Positions 52,936 through 62,582 of a stretch of DNA of 64,000 nt are shown here, in pieces. The stretch comes from Amphritea sp. 1_MG-2023 (lineage in GTDB: Bacteria; Pseudomonadota; Gammaproteobacteria; Pseudomonadales; Balneatricaceae). Where the stretch lies: contig NZ_JAUOQE010000016.1 in NCBI RefSeq assembly GCF_030547545.1, positions 28,765-92,764 of the forward strand, in the 5' to 3' direction. The translations under genes were made by a program, and so were the position numbers. Under the pieces are notes generated by a model. It was given only the letters and a program-made list of their open reading frames with translations, was not told the DNA's origin and did no database searches. The first letter of the stretch is position 1; each line of letters begins with the position of its first letter.

Positions 52936-55900
52936 ATGTCGTTCCGAATAAAAATGATGTTGAGTATTGCCGCGATTGAGGCCGTCTTTCTGTTAATCCT
53001 TGTGTGGCAGTCACTGGTGTATCTGGAGAACAGCGTTGATGACGCGGTGTCGCGGCGGGCAGCAGAGACCGTTAGCCTGTTTGCTTTAATGAGTGAGAAT
53101 GCGGTGATTGCTTCCGATCTCGCCACACTGCAGGAGATGGCGGAACAGGTGGGTTCATTCCCTGACGTGGCTTACCTTAAAATCGTCGATAAGCAGGGTG
53201 TGATGGTCAGCACCGGTGATCAGACCCACCAAGATGATTTACGCCATTTAGATGAAGCGCTCGGAAATGTCGATGATGGGGTGTTTGATGTTCATGCAGA
53301 TATTCGTCAGGGAGGCTTATGGTTTGGCACGGTGCATCTGGGGTTGTCGGTGGCGCCGGAACACCTGTTGATGAATGATGCCCGTCAGTGGCTGGGGACG
53401 ATTGCTGGGGCTGAGTTGTTATTAGTGGCGTTGGTTTCTATTTGGCTCAGCAGTTATTTAAGCCGTGGCGTAAAGAGCCTCACCGCTGCTGCCAAAGCCG
53501 TCACCAGTGGGCATTGGCATCAACGAGCGACCACATACGGGAATGATGAATTTACGGAGGCGGCGAAGGCATTTAACCTGATGATCGAAAAGATTAATGC
53601 TGAGCAGCAACAGTTGCAGCAGCAGTCTGAGGATCTAAATAGGTTAAATCAAAAAATTGCCGGCAGCGAAGGCTATTTGAGTACGGTGCTTGAATCGCTA
53701 GTTGATGGCATTATCAGTATCGATAGTCGCGGTAATATTCATCGCGTTAATCCCGCCGCTGAGCGAATGTTTGGTTATGATCAGGACGAATTGCTCGGGC
53801 GCAATATTAACCTGCTGATGCCAACGGCGAATCATCAAAAGCATGAGGATTATCTGCAGGCCTTTATGCAAGGTGAGCTGGTGGAGACGAGTAATCTCAG
53901 CCGCACGGTGATAGGGAAACGTCAGGATGGTAGTGAGTTTCCTTTCGATCTATCTGTCTCGTATATGCGTGTTAATGGCGATCATTATTTGATTGGGCAG
54001 TTTCGAGACAAGACTGAACAGCAGCAGTTGGAGGCGCTTGCTCGGCGTTCTACCAAGATCAAATCGATGATCACCGATGCCAGTCTCGACCCCATGATAA
54101 CGGTGGATATGGACGGCCGAGTAGTGGAATATAATGCTATCGCGGCGCAGGTCTTTGGTTGGTCGAGTGACGAGATTTTCGGCTCTATGTTGGAGGATTT
54201 CATTATTCCGGAGGAGATGCGGGAAGCGCACCGTCGTGGCATGGCGCATTTTCGAGAGACGGGCCACGGGCCTTTGATTGGTGGTCGCGTTGAAGTGGAA
54301 GCGATACGTAAAAACGGCGATCGCTTCCCCGTTGAACTGTCTCTCGTGGCAGCCGAAATTGATGGGGAACGCTTAGCGACTGCCTTCCTGCGGGATATCA
54401 GTGGCCGTAAACAGGCTGAACAAGAACTGATCGACGCTAGAGACGCTGCCGAACAAGCCTCAATGGCAAAGTCTCGTTTTCTGTCGCATATGAGTCACGA
54501 AATCCGTTCACCGTTGAATGCGGTCTTAGGGGCCGTTAATTTGGTGGCCGAGCGGGTCAATAATGCAGAGCATCAACACCTTTTAAAGACAGCGCAAAGC
54601 GCAGGTAGAGCACTACTCTCGGTGGTTAATGAGGTGCTGGACTTTAGCAAAATTGAAGCCGGCCATATGGCTATCGTGGCCACAGACGCAGACTTGACGT
54701 TGCTTGTCGATGAGCTGCTACGTTCGGCTTATGCGAGCGTAGACAGTAGCGATGTCGAGCTGCTATCAAGTATTGATCCGACGCTGGGGCTGGTCACGGT
54801 CGATCCGGATCGGTTGCGTCAGGTAATCAGTATTCTGGTGGATAATGCCATCAAGTTTACCGCTCACGGCCTCGTGATGGTGGATATCTCGAGCGAGCAA
54901 AATGCGCAAGGAGATGACTTTCTTTTAGTCTCGGTGAACGATAGCGGCGTGGGTATTCCTCCAGAGCATTTGGATCAGGTATTTAATGAATTTGAGCAGG
55001 TCGATGCGACTCGCGACTCACGCAATGGTGGTACCGGTCTCGGGTTAACGATCGCGAACAAACTGGTCGAGTTGATGGGTGGCGAGATCAAGGTGGAAAG
55101 CACCATCGGCATCGGCAGTCGCTTCTTTTTTCGACTGCCGGTGACCTTGAAGCCACAAGGCAGCCATGCCGATTCTAGTAGGGTATGCGGTAAGGTGTGG
55201 ATAGTCTCTAGCAACACCGTACTGTGCCGAGCCTTTGCTAATAAATTAGCCTCGATGGACGTAGAGTATCATCGCTGTTCAAGCGTATCGCAATTACAAC
55301 ACGCCTGTGAGGCCACTGGCCTCAGCGCCGCCGATACCCTGTTGATTGACGATCGTTGTTTGCATGTCGCATCACCGCAGCTGTCTTGGCTTTCCGATAG
55401 CATCGCTAGGAAACTGGTGATGAAACGTCCAGGTGTGGATCTGCCCGCAGGCTTGCAATGTGATGTGGTGCTTAAGCCGCTGTCGTGCAGTGATATCTGT
55501 TATCGAATGAATCACGCCGGTGATCAGCCGCTCGGCTCCCGTCAGCCGAAAACTCCCATGATGTCTGGACATATATTGCTGGTGGATGATGTGGCGACTA
55601 ATCGTCTGGTGGCCATTGAGTTACTGAAGAGTCGTGGGTTTAAGGTAACCCCGGCGGTCGATGGTCGTGACGCGTTGAATCAGGCCGGCGTACATCATTT
55701 TGATCTCATCTTGATGGATGTCAGGATGCCGAATATGAACGGTATCGATGCGACTCGGTGCCTACGTGCAGAAGCCGGCCCGAATCAGCAGACCCCTATC
55801 ATTGCGTTGACGGCTAACGCTGAAGTGAGTGAGATTGAACGTTGTCGCCAAGTGGGTATGGATGATGTGGTCAGTAAACCCTTTGATATCCAGCGTATGA

Positions 55901-56334
55901 TGCGAGTGATCGAAGAGCATCTTGTGTCGCCGGTGGTAGATGAAGACAGCATGATGCTAGCGTCGTTTGACGATCGTCAGCCGTTACTGGATACCCAGGT
56001 AATCGATCAGCTGAAAAAGGACACCTCTGAGGCGGCATTGCGGCCGATGTTGGATATGTTTATTGATGAGTTGCAGAGCCGTTCTTCTGCCCTGAATGCT
56101 GCTCTATTGGCGGGTGATGCGACCACCGTGAGAGAACATGCTCATGCCCTAAAAAGCTGTTGCGGTACCTTCGGTGCCATCCATTTGCAATCCTTAGCTG
56201 AAGTGATGGAAACGGCCGGACGTGATGGCGATATGGCGACAATACAGGCCCATAGCAGTGAGTTGCTGCACATTTGCAGCGCCACTCAAGAGGGTTATGC
56301 AAGCTATCGCAATCACTTGCCTCCGTTAACCTGA
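52936..56334 (+). CDS. Hybrid sensor histidine kinase with PAS, receiver and Hpt domains
   Basis: An 1132-residue inner-membrane kinase. Order: membrane segment at about 8-29, periplasmic sensor of about 120 residues, membrane segment at about 153-175, HAMP to about 230, PAS at about 245-365, PAS at about 372-490, dimerisation/phosphotransfer domain with His521 (SHMSHEIRSPL), ATPase domain with N-box DNAIKFT and G-box GTGLGL, a degenerate receiver-like stretch at about 755-860, a full receiver with Asp928 (LILMDVRMPNM), and a C-terminal Hpt with His1070 (HAHALKS). It should relay phosphate to the sigma-54 regulator encoded next and perhaps to the receiver-phosphatase. The binding protein upstream is its likely periplasmic input. 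Confidence 0.93.
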   Translation: MSFRIKMMLSIAAIEAVFLLILVWQSLVYLENSVDDAVSRRAAETVSLFALMSENAVIASDLATLQEMAEQVGSFPDVAYLKIVDKQGVMVSTGDQTHQDDLRHLDEALGNVDDGVFDVHADIRQGGLWFGTVHLGLSVAPEHLLMNDARQWLGTIAGAELLLVALVSIWLSSYLSRGVKSLTAAAKAVTSGHWHQRATTYGNDEFTEAAKAFNLMIEKINAEQQQLQQQSEDLNRLNQKIAGSEGYLSTVLESLVDGIISIDSRGNIHRVNPAAERMFGYDQDELLGRNINLLMPTANHQKHEDYLQAFMQGELVETSNLSRTVIGKRQDGSEFPFDLSVSYMRVNGDHYLIGQFRDKTEQQQLEALARRSTKIKSMITDASLDPMITVDMDGRVVEYNAIAAQVFGWSSDEIFGSMLEDFIIPEEMREAHRRGMAHFRETGHGPLIGGRVEVEAIRKNGDRFPVELSLVAAEIDGERLATAFLRDISGRKQAEQELIDARDAAEQASMAKSRFLSHMSHEIRSPLNAVLGAVNLVAERVNNAEHQHLLKTAQSAGRALLSVVNEVLDFSKIEAGHMAIVATDADLTLLVDELLRSAYASVDSSDVELLSSIDPTLGLVTVDPDRLRQVISILVDNAIKFTAHGLVMVDISSEQNAQGDDFLLVSVNDSGVGIPPEHLDQVFNEFEQVDATRDSRNGGTGLGLTIANKLVELMGGEIKVESTIGIGSRFFFRLPVTLKPQGSHADSSRVCGKVWIVSSNTVLCRAFANKLASMDVEYHRCSSVSQLQHACEATGLSAADTLLIDDRCLHVASPQLSWLSDSIARKLVMKRPGVDLPAGLQCDVVLKPLSCSDICYRMNHAGDQPLGSRQPKTPMMSGHILLVDDVATNRLVAIELLKSRGFKVTPAVDGRDALNQAGVHHFDLILMDVRMPNMNGIDATRCLRAEAGPNQQTPIIALTANAEVSEIERCRQVGMDDVVSKPFDIQRMMRVIEEHLVSPVVDEDSMMLASFDDRQPLLDTQVIDQLKKDTSEAALRPMLDMFIDELQSRSSALNAALLAGDATTVREHAHALKSCCGTFGAIHLQSLAEVMETAGRDGDMATIQAHSSELLHICSATQEGYASYRNHLPPLT

Positions 56335-56415
56335 TGAGGCTACTATGATCGACTCATTCGTTACGCTACGGTGAGTGTGACGCAAAGGTTATTGATTGAA
56401 AGGGATAAGTCAGTC

Positions 56416-57855
56416 ATGGTGGATCGAACCTCGTTAAATCATCTCTTGCTGGTAGAAGACAGTCAGTCTACGGCAATGGTGTATCGTAGTTATTTAGAAG
56501 CCGATTATCGGGTCACCGTGGTGCATGACGGTGCCGATGCGTTGGCGGCGATCAATGACAATCACTTCGATCTGCTATTACTCGATGTGCGTCTGCCTGA
56601 TATGTCCGGCTTAGATATTCTGAGAAAACTGCGCGCATCGGACCATCACCTGCCTATTATTATGATTACGGCGCATGGTTCGGTCGATATTGCGGTGGAG
56701 TCGATACAGTGCGGGGCCTCAGATTTTCTGACTAAACCTTTTGATGCGGCGCGTCTAAAACTAACAGTTGTTAATGCACTTAAAGAACGTCGTTTAAGTG
56801 AAATTGTTGATCAGTATGAAAAGACCTGTGTGCGTGACCGGTTTCATAAGATGTTCGGCGCTGCGTTAACGATGCAGAGTGTCTATCGGATTATAGAAAG
56901 TGCGGCCAGCAGCCGTGCGACGGTGTTTATCACCGGCGAGAGTGGCACCGGCAAAGAGTTATGTGCAGAGGCGGTTCATGCCGAAAGTCAGCGGGCCGAC
57001 AAGCCCTATGTGGCTCTGAATTGCGCGGCGATACCTCGCGATTTATTGGAAAGTGAGATTTTTGGTCATATTAAAGGGGCCTTTACCGGTGCCTTAACTG
57101 CTCGTGAGGGGGCGGCGTCTAAGGCCGCCGGCGGCACACTATTTTTGGATGAAATTGGTGAAATGCCGATGGAGTTGCAGAGTAAGTTACTCCGCTTTAT
57201 TCAATCGGGCACCTTTCAGCCGGTAGGGAGTAGTCGAGAGGTGAGCGTTGATATTCGTTTTATTTGTGCCACTAATCGAGATCCCTTAGAAGAAGTGCGC
57301 GCAGGCCGTTTTCGCGAAGACCTTTACTATCGTTTACATGTGATCCCCATTGTTATGCCGCCTCTGCGTGAGCGTGGGCGCGATTGCCTGCTCATTGCGA
57401 ATGAAATGCTAGCGGAATACAGTGCCGATGAAGATAAATCTTTTAGCGGTTTTACTGCCGAGGTGGCGCAAATTTTCCTCAACTATCGCTGGCCGGGTAA
57501 TGTGCGTGAGTTGAGTAATGTGGTGCGTAATATCGTTGTCTTGAATGATGCTGAACACGTCTCGGTCGATATGTTACCTGCGCCGTTGAATACCTTGAAT
57601 CTCGATGATAATCAGGCCAATGTCGTACCGCCTCTCACACGTGCTACGGATGCGCCACCCGTTGACCCTGATGCAAGAGCAAGCCGCACCCGTGAAAGTG
57701 ATACCATCGAGCCTTTGTGGTTAGCAGAGAAACGGATTATTGAGCGAGCAATTGCTCAGTGCCAAGGCAATGTGCCGCGCGCGGCCGCATTCCTAGAAAT
57801 CAGTGCTTCAACCATCTACCGTAAAAAACAGCAATGGGAGCAAAATGCGGGCTAG
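56416..57855 (+). CDS. Sigma-54-dependent response regulator (NtrC/SypG-like)
   Basis: A 479-residue activator. Receiver at residues 1-120 with Asp57 (LLLLDVRLPDMSG) and Lys in FLTKPFD; AAA+ domain from about 145 to 385 with Walker A Gly174-Glu-Ser-Gly-Thr-Gly-Lys180, the sigma-54-contact GAFTGA loop and LFLDEIGEM Walker B; and a C-terminal Fis-type helix-turn-helix (VPRAAAFLEISASTIYRKKQQW). The start at 56416 has AGGGA upstream; a GTG 45 bases earlier is possible. All features needed to activate the sigma-54 promoters of this locus are present, and the palindromes near 41.6, 49.7 and 51.7 kb are its likely sites. It follows the hybrid kinase gene closely. Confidence 0.93.
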   Translation: MVDRTSLNHLLLVEDSQSTAMVYRSYLEADYRVTVVHDGADALAAINDNHFDLLLLDVRLPDMSGLDILRKLRASDHHLPIIMITAHGSVDIAVESIQCGASDFLTKPFDAARLKLTVVNALKERRLSEIVDQYEKTCVRDRFHKMFGAALTMQSVYRIIESAASSRATVFITGESGTGKELCAEAVHAESQRADKPYVALNCAAIPRDLLESEIFGHIKGAFTGALTAREGAASKAAGGTLFLDEIGEMPMELQSKLLRFIQSGTFQPVGSSREVSVDIRFICATNRDPLEEVRAGRFREDLYYRLHVIPIVMPPLRERGRDCLLIANEMLAEYSADEDKSFSGFTAEVAQIFLNYRWPGNVRELSNVVRNIVVLNDAEHVSVDMLPAPLNTLNLDDNQANVVPPLTRATDAPPVDPDARASRTRESDTIEPLWLAEKRIIERAIAQCQGNVPRAAAFLEISASTIYRKKQQWEQNAG

Positions 57856-57941
57856 CGGCTTCATCGTAAGGGATGCAGTGTGGCTGATATTAACCTCATG
57901 CGCTTCGAGCCTGTTGATCAGGCCGAAGTGAAAAGCATCTG

Positions 57942-60665
57942 TCACCCTTTTAAGTAACGTGACTCAACCAACTCACTGGCTAATGGTTTGCTATGTAAGA
58001 ACCCCTGCACCTGATCGCAGCCTTGATGAATAAGGCTTTGTTCTTGTTCTAATGTTTCGACACCTTCCGCAATCAGGCTCAGATTCAGCGCTTTGCCTAA
58101 AGAGATAATCGCATTAACAATAGCGACCCCATCCATATTATCGGGCAGTTCATTGACAAAGGATTTATCAATTTTCAGCTTATCAATGGGCAGTTTTTTT
58201 AGATAACTGAGCGATGAATAGCCAGTGCCAAAATCATCGATGGCCGTTCTAATACCATCTTTACGCAGTTTGTTAAGTGCTTCGCTGGCCTTAACTTCGT
58301 TTTGCATAATAAAGCTTTCGGTAATTTCTATTTCCAACCGTTCTGGATCAAACTGGCTGAGTGTGAGGATCTGCTTAACGTCTTTGTACAAGTCACTATG
58401 AATGAGCTGTGAGCCCGACACATTGACGGCTATGCGGCCAAAATCATAGCCCGCGTCTAACCAGGCTTTACCCTGCATACAGGCGGTTTTAATGACCCAC
58501 TTGCCAATCTCTAGAATCATCCCCGTTCTTTCGGCTATAGGGATAAACTTCATCGGCGAGACTAAGCCGATGTCGGGATGTTGCCAGCGGATAAGGGCTT
58601 CTAGGCCGACCAGCTGATGCGTTTTAATATCAAACTGTGGCTGATACACCAAAAACAGTTGCTCATGTTTAATCGCTAGCCGCAGCGCATTTTCAATCAA
58701 CATACTTTCTAAGGCGACCTCGGTTAACGCCTGCGAATAAAACTGATAGCGACCCGACCCCAACGATTTTGCTTGAGTCAGGGCGGTATCGGCATTGCGC
58801 ACTAACATTGAAATAGAGTCGCCATCGGCAGGGTATAGGCTAATACCGATACAAATACTTAAGTAGATGAGCTGCCCGTTCTGCATAAAGGGGTCATTAA
58901 AGGCAGCATAAAGCTGTTCCACCACCTTATGAATAACGGCTGTATCCTGTACATCTTCAATTAATAATTTGAATTCGTCACCGCCATGCCTCGCCACGGT
59001 GTCTTCGGTACGTACACACAGCTTTAAACGTTTAGAAGCCTGTATGAGTAGGTCATCGCCGATATCAAAGCCTAAGCTTTCATTGATCAGCTTAAAGTTA
59101 TCGATATCGACGGAAAGGACACACAGCTGTTGATTTTTTCGAGCACTTCTATCGATCGAGTGTTGCAGACGTTCAGTGAATACCGTCCAGTTGGGCAGCT
59201 CCGTTAAAGCATCGAGGGTGCTGAGTTTAATGATGGTCTCTTCACTTTGCTTTATGTCAGAGATATCGGTAAACACACCCACATAGCCTTGTAATCGTTC
59301 CTGATGGTCGGTCAATTTATTAATGGTTAGAAATTGAGGGTACACCTCACCAGCACGAGTGCGATTCCAAACCTCGCCTTGCCATTGGCCATCCACGACC
59401 AAGGCTTTCCACATATTTTGGTAGAAGTTACGGTCGTGACGCCCCGATGACAATACACGCGGGTTTTTACCCACAATATCGGCGCGCTGATAGCCGGTAA
59501 TCGCCGAAAAAGCGGGGTTCACATCCTGAATGCAGCCATCAAGATCCGTCGTCATCGTTCCTTCAGAGGTACTGTTGATGATTGAAGCTGCTGTATGAAG
59601 CTGCTCTTCGGCCTGTCTTTGTTGCGTGATATCCGTTGCCACAGCATAAATGAGGTTTGATTCTGAGGGGCAGCTCGCGGACCAAGACAACAGATGATAC
59701 TCGCCATGATGATCTTTGCAGCGGTTTTCAAATGACAGTGTTGTGTTGTTGGCTCTCGCTGACAGCATCGCGTTGATGGTTGCATCGGTGTCGCTTGGAT
59801 GCACGAGATCCAACAACCACAGCCCTTCTAGGTTGACAGGACTATAACCTAAAAGAGATTGCCACCCCTGATTAGCTCGCACGATGATGCTGTCGAGATC
59901 AGTAATAATATTAAGATTGATATCGAGATCAAAAAAGCTATTGACGGCTTTTGTCGCGGTCACCTTTTCAGTGATATCTTCTACGATCACCACCATGCGC
60001 GACCAAGAACCCTCACTATTCAAAGCGAGCGTTGTATAGGTTGAGGCCGCAAAAGTAGAGCCATCAAAACGGGCAAACTCGGTTTCACTCTTGACGGAGG
60101 TTTGCCCGTTATAATACAAAACGAGATTTTTTTTGATGAGATCTAAGGCGGTGGGTGTAAATACCTGCCTAAAATTGGAGATTAACTTATCTGGAGAGTC
60201 TGCGCCAAACAACTCACAGGCAGCACCATCGACCGACTTTATAGATATTTGTTCGATGATGGCATCGATGTTCTTTGGCGAGGCATGAAACCAATCGCTT
60301 AACTCGCCCTGATAAGACTGCATCACCGTGTCGATATGTTGTTTCGCTAACGAGAAATCCATTTCAACAATCGCGACGGGTAACGCTTCTAACATCGAGG
60401 TGTTTTTATTATGTAAGTCGGAGAGTTGTTTTTTACTCGACTTAAGATCATCAATAACCCGAGCCGTTGCAACTTTTTCTTTCCTCATCAGGCTATAAAT
60501 TAGCACGCCAGTGATACAAACAAAGATCCATCCTTTAAGCGTCTGCAGCGGTGCATGCAAGGAGCTAGGTAAGGCTAGTACAAGGCCATCAGATAGGACT
60601 ATCCAGAGAACTGAAACGACGACATATATTAACGTGATATAGAGGGGATAATTTTTTGATTTCAT
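57942..60665 (-). CDS. Membrane PAS-GGDEF-EAL protein
   Basis: Predicted c-di-GMP enzyme of 907 residues. Two membrane segments near the N-terminus (about 9-28 and 36-56) are followed by a helical linker, three PAS-type regions (about 80-220, 240-350 and 360-480), GGDEF (signature HGGDEFKLL) and EAL (LEALIRWQHPDIG and IDDFGTGYSSLSYLKKLPID). Both signatures are intact. I use the ATG at 60665; a TTG 15 bases upstream is also in frame. It converges on the sigma-54 regulator of the polysaccharide locus, and c-di-GMP often controls such loci, but a direct link is only suggested by position. Confidence 0.9.
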   Translation of the reverse strand: MKSKNYPLYITLIYVVVSVLWIVLSDGLVLALPSSLHAPLQTLKGWIFVCITGVLIYSLMRKEKVATARVIDDLKSSKKQLSDLHNKNTSMLEALPVAIVEMDFSLAKQHIDTVMQSYQGELSDWFHASPKNIDAIIEQISIKSVDGAACELFGADSPDKLISNFRQVFTPTALDLIKKNLVLYYNGQTSVKSETEFARFDGSTFAASTYTTLALNSEGSWSRMVVIVEDITEKVTATKAVNSFFDLDINLNIITDLDSIIVRANQGWQSLLGYSPVNLEGLWLLDLVHPSDTDATINAMLSARANNTTLSFENRCKDHHGEYHLLSWSASCPSESNLIYAVATDITQQRQAEEQLHTAASIINSTSEGTMTTDLDGCIQDVNPAFSAITGYQRADIVGKNPRVLSSGRHDRNFYQNMWKALVVDGQWQGEVWNRTRAGEVYPQFLTINKLTDHQERLQGYVGVFTDISDIKQSEETIIKLSTLDALTELPNWTVFTERLQHSIDRSARKNQQLCVLSVDIDNFKLINESLGFDIGDDLLIQASKRLKLCVRTEDTVARHGGDEFKLLIEDVQDTAVIHKVVEQLYAAFNDPFMQNGQLIYLSICIGISLYPADGDSISMLVRNADTALTQAKSLGSGRYQFYSQALTEVALESMLIENALRLAIKHEQLFLVYQPQFDIKTHQLVGLEALIRWQHPDIGLVSPMKFIPIAERTGMILEIGKWVIKTACMQGKAWLDAGYDFGRIAVNVSGSQLIHSDLYKDVKQILTLSQFDPERLEIEITESFIMQNEVKASEALNKLRKDGIRTAIDDFGTGYSSLSYLKKLPIDKLKIDKSFVNELPDNMDGVAIVNAIISLGKALNLSLIAEGVETLEQEQSLIHQGCDQVQGFLHSKPLASELVESRYLKG

Positions 60666-60680
60666 TGAGTAACCATACAA

Positions 60681-61049
60681 AAAAGCTACAAATATCCACC
60701 TTCCGTAGGGGTATCAAGCTATAAATAAAATGCACTAACACATATGAAAAATAAGCTTATAGCATGCAGATCATAACTGCACTCTATATAACAGTCTTAA
60801 TCAATCACCTTGGGTGCATCGATATTGATAATTTATTGGCCACTCTCATCTTAGCTACAAATGATAGGATCGCAATATTCGACACCTCAGCGCGTCTATA
60901 GGCACTAGAATGAAAGGCGAGTAATGCATTGCTTTAGCGACAACTCATGCTTTTAATTCGAAGCAAGAAAGAACCGGCTTCTCCAGCCTCTTGATAGTGG
61001 CTTTACCAGCGATCACTGGTATCAGGAGGGGCATTGAGCAAAGACCTAA
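60681..61049. other. Gene-free interval
   Basis: About 370 AT-rich bases upstream of the PAS-GGDEF-EAL gene. It must contain that gene's promoter. No coding frame or RNA gene is evident. Confidence 0.5.
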
Positions 61050-61109
61050 GAAAGGTGCGAATAAGTCAATTAGGCCTCTTTACGACATGTAATCTTATTC
61101 GCACCTTCC
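61050..61109. mobile_element. IS5-ended miniature element, copy 4 (minimal)
   Basis: Only 60 bp. The left end GAAAGGTGCGAATAAGTC has one change from the other copies and the right end is intact. It keeps a few bases of the element's right interior (AATTAGGCCTC). Flanks are CTAA and TTAG, both YTAR-like but not identical. Confidence 0.78.
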
Positions 61110-61265
61110 TTAGGGATAAGTGATCGAAAAAGCTGATTTCATCTAGTCAAATATTGATTTGATTGAATTTAGCCTTGGGGACAGGCTAGCGATCATAAAA
61201 ATGATCATGCAAGACAAAAGGGCTTCGTTGGTGGGTCTGAATATCTAGGCTGTTACCTGAGGAAA

Positions 61266-62582
61266 ATGAAAATGTTTGAATATACTATCCCGGTGAAAAA
61301 TATCCCTAATCAGAAAGCGTCTAACGGGATAAAACCGACGGCCAAACAACGTCTGTACCGAATAGTACAAGAAGGGCTCTGTACGGGTTGTGGTTTGTGT
61401 CAATCAATCGCAGGGCCTGAGTCGATTCAAGTACGCACACAGCCGACCGGCTATAAGCGGCCCGCTGTGGTGGGCAATCTGAGTGATGCTGTAGTAGACC
61501 GGATCTATCAGGTTTGTCCTGGCATTAAGGTCAGTCTTGATAAGCATGTTAATCAAACGATCGATCAAGACCTGATCTGGGGCCAAAACCTGCACAGTGT
61601 GATGGCTTGGGCTGGACAACCTGAGGTACGTTTTAAAGCATCAACGGGTGGCGTGATGACGGGTCTGGCGCAGTATATGATAGCCAGTAAGGAAGTAGAC
61701 TTTGTATTGCACGTTAAGGCGTCAGAGACCGAGCCGGCCTTTGGTGAACGGCATCTCAGTTTTACCAACGCTGATGTGATCGAAGCCTCGGGCTCCCGTT
61801 ACGGGCCTGCAGCACCGCTAATCGATATCGTCAAACTGTTGGAAAAAGGCAAGCCGTTCGCATTTATTGGTAAACCTTGCGATGTATCGGCCCTGAATAA
61901 CTATGCCAAGTTCGATGCTAGGGTTGAGCAGCTTATACGTTACAAGCTGGCAATTGTCTGTGGCGGATCTATGTCACCATCCGGACTGAACGCGTTTCTG
62001 TCATCGCTTGGGGTAGCGCGCCAAGACCTTGCGCATATCCGTTACCGTGGTCATGGTTGTCCGGGGCCGGTAAAGGTAAAGAATAAAGGAGGAGAGATAT
62101 TCTTGCGCAGCTATAATGAGTTTTGGGGCGAGGACGAAAACTGGTCGATCCCGTTCCGTTGCAAGACCTGTCCGAACGGTATTGGTGAAGGTGCAGACTT
62201 AGCGGCCGCCGATAGCTGGCCGGGCAGTCTGGTGGATTCGACGACCGAAAAGGATGATCCGGGCAGCAATGCGGTGATTATTCGCAGCGGCAAAGGTGAG
62301 CAGTTGATGCAACGGGCCGTGAAAGCTGGCTTTATTGAGCAGGGCGATGAGATAACTGTTCGCGATCTGGACTTTTTTCAACCCCACCAGGTCAATAAAA
62401 AACAGGCCGGTAAAGCCCGTATTCAGGCTTTACAAGAAGAAGGTGGGTTGGGTATCTGTTATGATGGTCTGCGCCTTGATCAGGCTGCCGAATCAATGGA
62501 TGAGGCGTTTTTTGAGTATCAAAAAGAGGGGACCCGTCGTCGTTTCCTTGCCGGCCATGCTGACGAGCCAACACCGCTTTAA
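61266..62582 (+). CDS. FrhB/FpoF-family iron-sulfur flavoprotein (coenzyme F420 hydrogenase beta-like)
   Basis: A 438-residue cytoplasmic protein of the F420-hydrogenase beta-subunit superfamily, which also includes plant 7-hydroxymethyl chlorophyll a reductase. The N-terminal FrhB_N part carries a ferredoxin-like CTGCGLC near residue 38. The middle has FKASTGGVMTGLAQYMI, where flavin binds in relatives. The C-terminal part has further cysteines in GHGCPGPVK and FRCKTCPNGIGEGADLAAADSW. It probably moves electrons through FAD and 4Fe-4S clusters. The organism shows no sign of F420 metabolism here, so the substrate is unknown. It stands alone. Confidence 0.85.
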   Translation: MKMFEYTIPVKNIPNQKASNGIKPTAKQRLYRIVQEGLCTGCGLCQSIAGPESIQVRTQPTGYKRPAVVGNLSDAVVDRIYQVCPGIKVSLDKHVNQTIDQDLIWGQNLHSVMAWAGQPEVRFKASTGGVMTGLAQYMIASKEVDFVLHVKASETEPAFGERHLSFTNADVIEASGSRYGPAAPLIDIVKLLEKGKPFAFIGKPCDVSALNNYAKFDARVEQLIRYKLAIVCGGSMSPSGLNAFLSSLGVARQDLAHIRYRGHGCPGPVKVKNKGGEIFLRSYNEFWGEDENWSIPFRCKTCPNGIGEGADLAAADSWPGSLVDSTTEKDDPGSNAVIIRSGKGEQLMQRAVKAGFIEQGDEITVRDLDFFQPHQVNKKQAGKARIQALQEEGGLGICYDGLRLDQAAESMDEAFFEYQKEGTRRRFLAGHADEPTPL

